This document shows, piece by piece, positions 1 through 11,900 of a stretch of DNA of 64,000 bases. The notes under the pieces are model-generated. The model saw nothing but the letters and a program-made list of their open reading frames with translations. It did not search any database and was not told the DNA's origin. A program made the position numbers and the translations under genes. Within the stretch, counting starts at the first letter, position 1. Every line of letters begins with the position of its first letter. Source of the stretch: Lineus longissimus (lineage: Eukaryota > Nemertea > Pilidiophora > Heteronemertea > Lineidae); assembly GCF_910592395.1 (NCBI RefSeq), contig NC_088322.1, positions 14,627,431-14,691,430 of the forward strand, written 5' to 3'.

Positions 1-254
1 ACGAGCATTTATCCGATGTAGGTTTTAACTCATACCACACGTTCCTGCGTCCGAAGTGTTCTCTCACGCGAAGTAAAGTTACCAGACGTCTGAGATGTTC
101 CTGTGAATACGCTTGGCTTATGGAATTATGGACTGTTGTCATGTTTCCGTTGGTAGGTTTCTATGCTCTCAACGGTGAGTGGAATGATCACCATTTCGCC
201 CCTTTGGCCATTTTTTGGTAAAGACTACAGACTTTATTTTTATGTAAATTTCAG

Positions 255-3200
255 CCACTGGTTCCCGCTGTTAGTATCGATGACTTGACGCAAGGGCCCA
301 ACGCGCCGCGTAGCGGCAAAAAAGCGAAGCTGGCAAAACATTTATAACGGGTCACCGTCACTTATTATTGGACTTATAGCGCATTTACGGGGTTGCAACT
401 ATTTTGCTTTATAGTGTCACCAGGAAAGAAAAGCATGCGACCTAACGCCGATCTATTTGTATAAAGTGATAATTGGAAGGTATATAGTAGGAAATATCAA
501 TAAAATAATCATTCCATGTCGTCTTTTGAGGGCATTTTTGATTGTAAAAAATATATGTGTACGTCACCGTAGTCTCTGCAATGATAATTTTATCAGAGCA
601 GTCTCGCGCAAGTAGAAGTTCTTTACCTACTAGTTCTTCACTTATTAGTCTCAACGTCTGGCGCAAAGCCAGACGTTTTCCATTACGATTTCACTACGAT
701 GTTTGACAATAAGGAGCAGTGCGCGAGATATGCTAATGAGCAGACTTCCCTCGCTTGAGTTTCTGAAGAATGTTCCATATCGCGCTAAGCTCATCACTGC
801 TGATTATGACAGGCGTGCAGCGGTAGGTATCTGCTCCCCAACTTCCACCCTAATACGGTACAATAAGTTACCATTTGATGAGAATGGGACAATGCCCTCA
901 CTGTGTATGGAGTCATAGGGATAAGAAGACATTATTCATTAGTGTTGGTACAAGTGATTTTGCCCAAAAACCATGCGCATTCAAAAAACAAAATATGCAA
1001 GGTATCACGTACATGACCATGACGACGTGCAGAAAGTGCACTGGCCAGTGCATACCCTATGGCTATGTATAGTAAACATGGTAAACATGAACAACATCAT
1101 TATTCATCGGCAGTTCATTTTACTCCGAGCTTTTCCTGAAACATATTGCCATGATGATTAGGCCTACCATGTACCATGACCAATAACGGCACCAGATCAT
1201 GTAGATGTCAACAAGTTCACATGAACCGTATAATCCCGCATAATCCCGCATGGCGCATGTGGGGCATGCGTCTAAACCAAAGGCCCAAAATCACTTGTTT
1301 TGGTCTATTTCACTTGTGTTTCCCCCGTCTCCCAGTCCATAATACATTTACAGTTTACAATCCCCGATCATGGCCCAACAAAAGGTCATCGGTTGACTAA
1401 AGCCAAGGAACACAACTGTTCAATGGATTTATAGTTGAATGCGATCAAACTACGTCTTTTCAATCGTGGATTGTAAATTTAACCCCATGGGCCTAGGGAA
1501 GGCCCTATAACAATACTTTCGACACAGTTATTATCTCCGCTGCCTCCACCATGTTACACACAGTGCTCACTGCTGATTCTAAAATGTGCCACCTAGTCAA
1601 TTGCACTATCGTCATCACCTCATCATACTTCATTGACATTACAGGCACACATTGACATAGACCACTGTTGCAATCAACGACACAGTCGCTATCCAAGTAG
1701 CATTATAGAGGTAATTATCATTATCATACCTCATTAGCATGTGAACCAATCGCGTCGCGTCCTTTGCGATCACGGCAAAGCCTCGTGGAATAATGTCTTT
1801 CAACGTTGAATAATTTTTCATATTCCATGCCTACAACTTCAATTTCTTCATAATCCATGGCTAGAAGTTCAACACTAATATAATATCCAAGATAAAGTTA
1901 CAAGAAGTAGTCAATAGGGGTCTCTCACCTCTCACTGTATGTCCACACTATTCACGCTTGTACGAGGAATACATTCAATGCTGAATCTAACAACACCCAG
2001 TGCCCTTACTCTGTATATTAGTCACTGGAAGATGGCCCATTTCACTCCTTGCTTCTACTTCACCTATAGTCTCATTGCAAACGCCTCAGTTCTATGATAT
2101 CACATTCACTTTCAGCTGTCATGCAACGCAACAACTGTGCTATCTGCCATCGCACATCAACGAAGAAGTGCAGCCGCCCACATTCCACCTCACGTCTGTC
2201 CGACCAGCTGCAATCCTCGAGGACGCCCCACTGTACCACGATTTCACTACGATGTTTGACAAGAAGGAGCAGTGCGCGAGATAGGCTAATGAGCAGACTT
2301 CCCTCGCTTGAGTTTCGGAAGAATGTTCCATATCGCGCTAAGCTGACCACTGCTGACCATGACAGGCGTGCATTGGACTGGTACAGGTTGGAACTGAACA
2401 TTGAATATGCTGGTGGTGACGCTTTCTGATGAGAAGTTGGTCGTGACTGATGCAGTATCCTTGGACTTGTCCACAGCATCGTTCAATCATTGCTCTCTGA
2501 GCTGCCTTGATTCTGCCTTGATTCTGTACCCAAATACTAAGACCAAATGCCTGTTGACTGTGCTTTAAGAGAGACTGGCGCCATGCCTAGAGATATGACT
2601 GACCCCTATTGGCAAATTTGTATGACTTTATCTTGCCTACCTAGCTGCTGCCTATAGTCTCCCTTTAACTGCGGAACACTTCAAAGTCGATAAAATGCCA
2701 TGTTCCACCTTTTAATGTGTTCAGACTGCCATTTTCAAAATAATCAAGTCAGGACACTGCCTTCTAGTCTCATAATAAATTTTGCTTTCCTCAATATATA
2801 ATAACATTTCTTCTTCTTCAATGCTTTCATCTTCATTCCAAACTTCTCCTCCTCTGACTTTTACAGGGGTACAGTCATGGCAATCAAAACCCAAATACTG
2901 AGACCAAATGCCTGTTGACTGTGCTTTAAGAGAGACTGGCGCCATGCCTAGTCTCTCTTAAAGCACAGTCAACAGACACCAACCCCCTCAGACTCAGAAA
3001 CCACAAACGCCCAACCCTTCCTGCTACCCTAATACTTCTGGATAAGGGACGCGGCCATATCGCGTAAGTGTTTAACCAAAGATCCACCTGTTATCTGATT
3101 GATGGTCTCCAAACAAGACAAACAAACCTGTGTCTTGTCGCCGTTATGCGAGACGCGAGTGTGCTCTCGTGCGTCCAGAATGACCATATTTTACGTAACG

Positions 3201-6200
3201 CAGATTACACTACGGATACTTACAATGCAAACTTTGTTTATCAATACGAATACCTGAGCGTTTCTCACAGCCAAATTCCTTTCGCAACGAATTTGTAAGC
3301 GCAAGAACTTATCCCTCTCAATGGGAATCCCAGTGTCCCACTAATGCGCCTATCCAATTTCAGTCGCTCAGCTTTAGAGTATGTAGTATCAATTTTCAGC
3401 TCGGGCTTTGGAAGACTTCGTGCCCCTTGGCGATAAGTCCGAGTTCATGGTGGTTGAGTTGGACATCAAGATCAGGAGAGAAGAATGGGAGGAAATCACT
3501 GGAGGGTAGGTCAAAGGCATGTTGGTTCCCGACGCCTCAGGAAGGGACGGGAGGTGTCATTGGCTGCCATTTTCTATAACCGTCATTGCTTGGTATTGAT
3601 AATGGCCCCGGCTTACATGCCGTAAAAAACATGAGCAAAATTGCTCCAGCATTGACCCACTCTTTTCCGGAAGAGTCGTGAACTGGCAGAAGCCAAGCTT
3701 TAGAAGACTTCGTACCGCAAATCTGCAACTGTTATCAGCCCTGTGCCCAAGTAATTCAGGCCATCTGCAGCCACGCTTCATCTGTTCACTATTCATAGAC
3801 TGTTTCATATTGTGATTATGATGTGATTATAACGATAGACACACTTAGTTAATTCGATTTGCAATTTGTTGAAGGGAAGAAGCCGTGACGCGCGGACGGA
3901 TCGGGGATTTTCGCAGGCGCAGGCGTAGACGCAAGCGGAACGCAATCAAGGACAAGCGATGGACATACAGGGAGGTGCCGTACCTCATCTCAAATATTTT
4001 TAGTAAGCAAACATGCTAAAGCTAAAAAAATTTACGGATTCCATTATCAACATTGAGGACTTCCTTTTCCATACATGTGCCCTTCTTCTTACTCACTTTA
4101 TTCATCTTTCGTCAAAGCAGACTTTGCAGGCTTGTCTGTACCAGATGCCTTCTATGGCTGCGCCGAAGAAGCATAAGAGAAGGCCTCTAAATGGCCAATA
4201 CAAACTTGCCATCCTGTTTACAGCATTGGCCAATCAGAGGCCCTCTTTTGTGTTTGCTGCGCCGAAGAAGCCTCAGCGAGGTTTCCGATTTGCAAATACC
4301 TACAAGAAGGCCACAAAAGTGATGAATTGATGGTTGATCATATAAATAATAAATAATTTAACAATATGACCGACCTAAAGCCAGCGGCTTTTCTTAGCTA
4401 GTCGCATCAGATAGCCTGCCTTTTATTGCTGATTTGCAGCGATTGAACATCAGATTCCGAGTGGAAACAAAGTCAGGAAGACTGACTAACTTCTTCTTTC
4501 ATCTCTTTTCAGCTCAGGACCAAATATCAGAGGCCATCTCAGCCATCGACGACTATGAGCGAATGACCTGTCTCAGGTTTAGACCATCAACAGACGATGA
4601 TGTCAACAAGAAGAGGCTGTTGTTTTCCAGCGGTGATGGCTGCCGGTCTAATGTCGGCATGCAAGGAGGGGACCAATCTATTGAACTTGCCCCGGGATGT
4701 AGGAGGGTAAATCCGCGACTCATTGGGTCATTCTTTGTTGGTCATTTCGACGCTCGTGGCTGAAAACCAGCAGAACCAGTAACATTTAAACGTATGCAGA
4801 CGCCATCGCTTACCTGATTAAAACCTAATTGGATTCGTAATAAACTTACATGTGTTAATCATTGCTAACGTTTCAGAAAGGAATAATTATGCATGAGATC
4901 GGCCACGCGGTTGGGATGCATCACGAACAGACACGACCAGACAGGGATAGTTACGTTGATGTCCACATGAACAACATCATTGCAAGCAAGCGGCCAAACT
5001 TCATGAAGAAGTCAGATCGGTTCATCGATGACCATGGCGTTCCCTATGATTACCTCAGCATGATGCATTACGGTGAGAAGGTAGGTGGCAGTTTTCAAGT
5101 ATGGAGGAAACATCGTTCACAATGAGAACACTTTTGAAAGGGATTTGATTCGATTGCGTCATACTGGACCGGAAGTCACGGATATCTTGAATGAAATGAT
5201 AACAGCTACCAGAAAAGAATTGAACACAATCGAACGACTAAGATTTTCACCGAAACTGTACTGTTTTTATATTTCTTCACAGCTCCATGGATTCCAGTTG
5301 AATCCACTTCACACAGGCCTTGCAAAACCCTTTCCACTTATCATAGTTTTTTCTTCAGCATTTTTCTTTTAATGGAAAATCAACGATCGTGACGAAGGAC
5401 CCAGCTTTCCAGAAAGTGATTGGTCAAAGAGAAGGTTTCAGTTTCAGGGATGTCAAGATGATCAACCTCATGTACGACTGCGCTAGTGAGTAAAATAGAG
5501 AGAGTCATAAAACAGTAGAGGGGGCAAGAAGCGTTGTTGTCACGAATTCGTTCGCATTTGATTCTCACGGGGTATTTTGCTAAAGTTAGCTGTTTCTGTT
5601 GGATTTTATCAAATAGTTCTTCATTTTCTCTGCATTGTTGCTGTATATTCCTTCATTTGTCTCCGTCTGCTCGTTTTGTTTATGTCGGTTTTTTATGCAT
5701 TTTGATCGTCAGGTGAATGTCCGAAGAAGACCTGCCCAGGCGAGGGATTCGTCGGCAAGGATTGCAAGTGTTGGTGCCCCTCTGACCTTGAACTTGATGT
5801 CGTGGAGGAGTGCGGCCCTGACGTTCCGTCCGTTCCATCGACGACGATCAGAACAACCGCAGCGCCGCCTACAACCGCTGCACCAGGCAGTGAGTAATGA
5901 TTCCACCAACAATTAAGTCTCCCATCGAGCGATGCGTTTGCCACGCTTCGTCAACATAGATTCGCAATAATGGCATGCTTTTTAACGCACCCTGATAACG
6001 CCTTGAGTCATTAGATTGGCTCTATACTAGTCTATTCTATAATTTCTTTACCAACAGGTTGCACAAACGAAGCGCGTTACCACGCCCAGTGCCAGGGGTT
6101 CGCAGATAGAGGCTTCTGCTCCGGAAGATATGAAAGGTTTATGCACCTCAACTGCCGAGCCACCTGTGGACTCTGCGGAATGACAACACGAAGAACTACA

Positions 6201-7933
6201 ACACCAACGACGACAACAGCAGCAAGTAAGTTGTAGTAAAAAACAACACTACAATAAGAAAACCGACTGAGTGACCGGTCCGAGTCTGCCGGATCAGTGC
6301 ACGTTGGGTATATGATAAATAGCACGTTTAAATGTCAAGGAGGGCTCCATTTTTTCAGTCGTGGTAGTCGAACCGGCAGCCCAACCCGGGGCCGGATCTG
6401 AACCTGGACCTAAAGCTTATATTAAAATGTGGATCTGGGACTTCTGTCCTCTCTTGTTGTAGAGCTTTCCCCGGGACTCGCACCTTCTGACTCACCTGCA
6501 AGTCCGTGACATCGTAAGACTGCTCCTCTGATTTGAATAACTGGGATTGTAGTGGTCAGGACTTGCACGGGTTACTTCGTAGTAGCTACTCGAGTCTCCT
6601 CGGTGTGGTGTGCTGGCCTGTACATATGGAATGACTCAGTAGAAAGCAAGTAAAACATACTGATCAAAACTACGTTCCAATCTTGTCGTTACTTCAACTC
6701 CGGACGTAGAGGAATTGGCCTTGTCTCTCCCCAGTGTGAGGAAGTATATCTAGGATGGCTAAATCGTCTGCCTCGGGAACCTCGCCATAACCAGGTGTCG
6801 TCACAAGCTGGGGTAGTTGATCCATGTCTAATGCTCTGTTTTGGCGTTTAAGGAAATTGCCGCGACCAGCATCGATCCTGTGCATCATGGGCATCGACAG
6901 GCGAATGTCGGAAGAACCCGCGCTATATGCTGGTGTCATGTGCAAGATCATGCAACTCTTGCCCAACAGTGGCTCCTCAAGTGGGTACGTATGTATTTTT
7001 GCCCATCAATAACATAAGATGTGTAAAATCACATTTACGGTTTTAGTCACAGTTACCGCGATTTCGCTGCTTTCTCATGCCTTTGTGGTTAGTTACGATA
7101 GCCAAGCGAACCACTGATGCGGCGGTCGATCAGGTTATACTCTGACTTACATTTGAATCATGATGTTTTCACGCAGGAGGAGGCTGTACGGATGATAACA
7201 CTCACTGTGACTACTGGGCAAGAACTGGAGAATGCCAAAAGAATCGTCCCTACATGCTGGCGAACTGTGCACGATCGTGCAATGCCTGTCAGACAAGGAC
7301 GAGCGCTGTTGGTAGGTATCAGTGTGGTGCTTGATATTGACATACCGGTTGTGTCGCCGGAATCCCTTTTGGCTGGTCGAAATAGCGTGGCGAAAGAAAT
7401 GTCTTTCAATCCTCGAAAATCCCGTTCACACCTCGATTCCGACCAGCCTTGACGGATTCCGGCGGGCCTATTGTCAATTTCCGGCGGCCATTACCGGTAT
7501 ATTCATTTGAATAACCACACTGTCACTGGATGTGTAAATGTATTTTTGTTCATATTCATGCTTATTTATATCTATCATGGACCTTAATATACGATGTATT
7601 AAATGCAAACATGAAGAGCTTTGGCCACGAAGTACAAAATGTATTTTGTCAGAGCAATTTAAGTTAGACAACAACACAACATTCATCTTTTTCAATTCAT
7701 GCATTGGCGTGATATTCACCATATTCATGTACAAATGCACCAAATTGGTATATCATTTTAGTAATTTTCAATCCTTTTCTCCAGTCATTTCATGTACGGA
7801 CCATAGGTCAACAGACTGTCCGCAGTGGGCAGGACGAGGATTCTGCTCCGCCACACAGTTTGTAAGCTACATGAGAACCAACTGTCGGAAGTCGTGCAGG
7901 ATTTGTACTGCCAGTGCGGGGTATTATGGGTAG
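255..7933 (+). CDS. Astacin metalloprotease with four C-terminal ShKT modules (gene 1, 5' end outside window)
   Basis: Secreted zinc endopeptidase of the astacin (M12A) family. Exons read by splice sites and phase: 255-309, 3400-3505, 3875-4002, 4513-4706, 4877-5080, 5359-5485, 5713-5889, 6058-6225, 6853-6984, 7177-7311, 7785-7933. Together they give 524 aa without an interruption. The signal-peptide exon is not visible and should lie before base 1. The propeptide ends in an Arg-rich furin-like site (exon at 3875), followed by the protease. Exon 4877-5080 has the zinc motif HEIGHAVGMHHEQTRPDRD and the Met-turn SMMHY. Exon 5713-5889 is a small Cys-rich module with a Thr/Pro tail. The last four exons are each one six-Cys ShKT module, all joined in phase 1. 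The acceptor at 3874 is inferred: relative to gene 2 the site has moved by one codon. The terminal exon stops with TAG at 7931. A tandem paralogue lies downstream. Confidence 0.86.
686..2372 (+). repeat. Dispersed 135-bp repeat, two copies in intron 1 of gene 1
   Basis: Two direct copies, 686-820 and 2238-2372, share most bases. Both contain a stretch readable as FTTMFDKKEQCAR-like peptide (K or N at one site), interrupted by stops further on. They look like remnants of a mobile or retro-copied sequence; I cannot name the family. The rest of this 3.1 kb intron shows no supported gene. Confidence 0.5.
2528..2974. repeat. 63-bp direct repeat plus a perfect 25-bp hairpin
   Basis: The segment 2528-2590 recurs at 2889-2951 with one difference. 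The second copy continues into its own inverted complement: 2913-2937 is the exact reverse complement of 2950-2974, with a 12-base loop. It sits in the large intron of gene 1. It looks like a fold-back or MITE-type remnant. Confidence 0.75.
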
Positions 7934-8068
7934 AGCCTTGCTGCATCGTATCGCGCAGGCAGGGATGGGATATCTGAACTTTTGGAAGGAGAATGGAATT
8001 GCCGCGAATAGCGGTGAACGCGACCTCTTGCAGGGCCTCGTGTTCTGCCGTGTTTTACAAATAAGATC

Positions 8069-8074
8069 AATAAA
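8069..8074 (+). terminator. Polyadenylation signal of astacin gene 1
   Basis: AATAAA lies 136 bases after the TAG stop of gene 1. A second candidate (AATAAA in a GGAAATAAAC context) is near 8346. Confidence 0.55.
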
Positions 8075-8495
8075 AGAAGTTTCAATATCTCGACTAGAAG
8101 GCGACTGATGTGTTGATAGACATTGATTGGGCAGGCGAATACGCCCAGACTTTTGACTGACTGGTAACAGTATGCCGTGGTCCAGTCCCACCACCTATGG
8201 CCATCAGTATGTGTATGGAAGTCTGTCGTTCTACAGGCATTGCGAAGAAACTGAACGCTGTAGGATGGTACTAAAAAAAAGTGCATCTAATGCGTGTTAT
8301 GATAGGGGGACGAAACAGTGTCACAATGATTCGATTATTCGATTGGAAATAAACTTTTCATTTATTCCCATCGTGTTCGGCTTTTTTGTGACTTCAATCT
8401 GCTTGCGTGTAGTTGATTTCGCATGACTTCATCTGTGAATACCCAGGTAGATGACAGGGATGTGACACAAATCCGGTTAACATGAATGGCCGGGG

Positions 8496-8621
8496 CAATG
8501 GGTGATATGAATGAAGACAAGCAAATGCTTTTATCTAAAACTCCATGTACATTTACACTTGGCCTTTCTGTACAAAACCGGAGTAAAAGCATTTGCTAGT
8601 CTTTATTCATATCACCCATTG
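8496..8621. repeat. Imperfect 38-bp inverted repeat (fold-back)
   Basis: 8496-8533 and 8584-8621 are inverted copies with about three mismatches. The outer ends read CAATGGGTGATATGAAT and its complement. The 50-base interior has further short complementarity (CTCC/GGAG and TGTACA twice). Consistent with a small MITE or a transcribed hairpin. Confidence 0.7.
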
Positions 8622-8975
8622 ACAAGAAGAACAGCCAATTAAACTGAAGTCTCCAAGGACAATTCCCGTATCACGGAACCGTACTGGGACGAGTACCGTG
8701 AATGCCAAACCTTGGTGGTCAAGACGCCTAACGGAAAGCTGCCCCCATTCAACCTTGCAGAAACGGTGTGGCTGACTCGTCCACAAACACTTTGTTTTTG
8801 GCGACATTACTTCTACTATGATTACATAGTGTCCTGTTTATCATCCGGTCGGGATTATCACACGGCAGATATCGTTTAAATAGCCAAGGTCTAAATCCGT
8901 GATAATTAGCGGGCCTAGTAATCATGCAAAAGCCAATAGTCATATCATCATATATGGACACACAACATAGTGGAC

Positions 8976-11900
8976 ATGGCAGAGGCAAAACTAACACCGG
9001 TTATTCTTCTCTTCTTTTTATTCGCTCTCACGTTTTCGGTAAGTGTCATCTCTCACTTGTCGAAGTCCTCTCCAACTTACACCTATTGACCTGGTCGTTT
9101 GAGCAAGTTATGTCAATAACCTGGCGTTCACTTGAACTCTGCGCTGTCTCCCTCAGTGAATTCCATGTAGGAGTAATGGCTGTCTTGATTCGAACGACCA
9201 GCCTCTGTCACTCAGACTCCACTAACCTCTCCAAGACATGACCGATGTTCAGGTTAGAGTCATGACTGTCAGTCAATTCTTCAAAAGTTGAAACAAGAAA
9301 TATAATTCCTATGTCATCTTGATCTAAAGGCCAAGCACTTCGGTAACAGTTTGACTGCAATATGATGCATTTAAGGTCGTTTTCAATATCTGTCAATAGG
9401 TTCTTCTTGCGGATTTGTTGACGAGATGTGTAACTTTGGGTAATGATCGCGTTCTCGTGCCTGACATTAGAAAAAGGTAATACACGGTTTACAGTTAGAG
9501 TGTGATTGGTGCCTGCAAAACCAGGACTGTTAATAACCGACACCGACTGCTTAAGGCTTGTACCACATTGTGTGTTTCAGCCGCCAGTTGTCGCCTTCAG
9601 CATCGATGAATTGATCACGGATGCGGCTACATCAAGTGAGTTTGATATCCGTTTGTAAAATTCCTTGGTAGAAAAACTACATCTTTTGCTGGCTCTGTTA
9701 GGTGATTGGTCCTCACTCTGACGCTACCTAGGTCCTTGGACGATAATTCTCTCGGGAACAAACTTGCGTATCTTTGATTGGACAGTACATGTATATGTAG
9801 TTTACGACAGAATGTCTCACCAAATATTGTTTTTGGGATCATTTTATTGAATTTTCATTCCAGCTCGGGCTTTAGATGACTTCGTGCCTCTTGGTGATGA
9901 ACCCGAGTTCATGGTGGTCGAGTTAGACATCAAGATCAGGAGAGAAGAATGGGAGGAAATTACAAGAGAGTAGGTCAACGGAACCCCACCGCAAGCAGCC
10001 AGTGGGATATAGATCGACAAAATAAGCTTTAAATTGCTTGTTGTAGGAAAGCTGACCAGCCTGAGAAATTATTAAACAAACGATGATGGAGCATTTTGTC
10101 TCAATTACAGCTCATTTGCAATTTACCGATCCAGTAAATGAAATAAATGAATGATTTCTTATTGTAATTTTTAGGAGGGAAGAAGCTGTGACACGCGGAC
10201 GGATCGGGGATGTGCGCAGGCGCAGACGCAAGAGGACTAATGCAATCAAGGACAAGCGATGGACAAACAAGGAGGTGCCATATCTCATCTCAAATATCTT
10301 CAGTAGGTATACGCACAGACGTCAGTGAAACATGATCACCGGACAGAGAAACTACGGAAACAACAAAAACATAAGAAGTCCAACTTCGACTTCTCCGCCT
10401 CCTCCAAACACATACCCAGTCTGTTGCTCATCTGTCGTCACCGTTCCCCTCTAGGTGCCTTCCTGTCGGTTTTGGCCAATACGATCTCGCTACATGTGTT
10501 GTGTTTCCTGGGCCGAAGTAGCACTCACATAGAACATCAGATAGGGCCTCCGCCAATACTGACAGGAAGGTCGAAACATCGTACCGGTTCTTTTACAGTG
10601 GCGTAGATGGCAGTTGTTCAAAACTAGATCTATGTGTTGACCGTATCAGTTTGTATTTCCATATTCTATGACTGTTCTTTTGCTGGTCTTAGTTGTGTCT
10701 CCTGTGGTTTATGGAATAGCGGTTGGCGGCGATGAAGAATTCAGCTTTTGTCTGATTTGATAATGAGATTGGAAGTCTGACTCACTTTATTGCTGGTTTA
10801 CTTTCAGCTCAGGACCAAATATCAGAAGCCATCTCAGCCATCGACGACTATGAGCGAATGACCTGTCTCAGGTTTAGACCATCAACAGACGATGACGTCA
10901 ACAAGAAGAGGCTGTTGTTTTCCAGCGGTGATGGCTGCCGGTCTAATGTCGGCATGCAAGGAGGGGACCAATCTATTGAACTTGCCCCGGGATGTAGGAG
11001 GGTAAGTCCGCGACTTCTGCCGGTCCACCCTTTCGTCGCTGTTAGCAGAAAACTAGCAGAACCAGCAAAATTCAAACGTATGTTGACTCCATCGTTTGTC
11101 TTAATGTAAATGGAATTGACTTCTATTGAATTAAATTGACATTAATCATTGCTTACTTTTCAGAAAGGAATAATCATGCACGAAATTGGCCACGCGGTTG
11201 GGATGCATCACGAACATACGCGACCAGACAGGGATAGTTACGTTGATGTCAAAATGAACAACATCATTGCAAGCAAGCGGCCAAACTTCATGAAGAAGTC
11301 AGGTCTGTTCATCGATGACCATGGCATTCCCTATGATTACCTCAGCATGATGCATTACGGTGAGAGGGTAGGTGGCAGATTTCAAAGTATAGTGTAACTT
11401 GAGACCAACTAGAACTTTCCGATCTCACTTGAAACTTACCTTATGCCGGGAACATTCTCACCCACTCAGAGTTCTCGTCAGTGCTGTCATCTACGGCTTG
11501 ACTAAGTGTAACCTTTATTTCAGCATTTCTCTTTCAATGGAAAATCAACGATTGTGACTAAGGACCAAGCTTTTCAGAGAGTGATTGGTCAAAGAGAAGG
11601 TTTCAGCTTCAGAGATGTAAAGACAATCAATCTTATGTACGGATGCGGAAGTGAGTACAAGAGAGAGATATAAAATAATAGAGAGGGAAGCGTCCTAGTC
11701 ACAAAATCGACATCAAGGTGCGCTAGATTTTGATTATCGCGGGGTATTTTGCTGAAGTTATACAGCCATTTGTATTGATTTTTATCAAATAGTTATCTAT
11801 TTACCAGTTTTATGTATTGTTTCTGTGTATTCTTGCTTTGTCTATGTTTGTTTTTCTCTGTACGTCTGCTCTTTTTGTTTATGTCGGGTTTTTTATGCAT

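Larger units (their letters stand above)
7934..8975. other. Intergenic region between the two astacin genes
   Basis: Holds the 3' UTR of gene 1, a long fold-back hairpin at 8496-8621, and the proximal 5' flank of gene 2, with a TTTAAATAG TATA-like stretch about 100 bases before its ATG. A frame open from 8643 to 8879, with no ATG at its start, reads TEVSKDNSRITEPYWDEYRE and onward. It could be a coding remnant, but I do not recognise it. Confidence 0.5.

Noticed and set aside
2000-2486. Overlapping open frames around 2.0-2.5 kb as a gene
   Set aside because: No splice logic or recognisable domain, and part is a dispersed repeat copy with stops in the sister copy.
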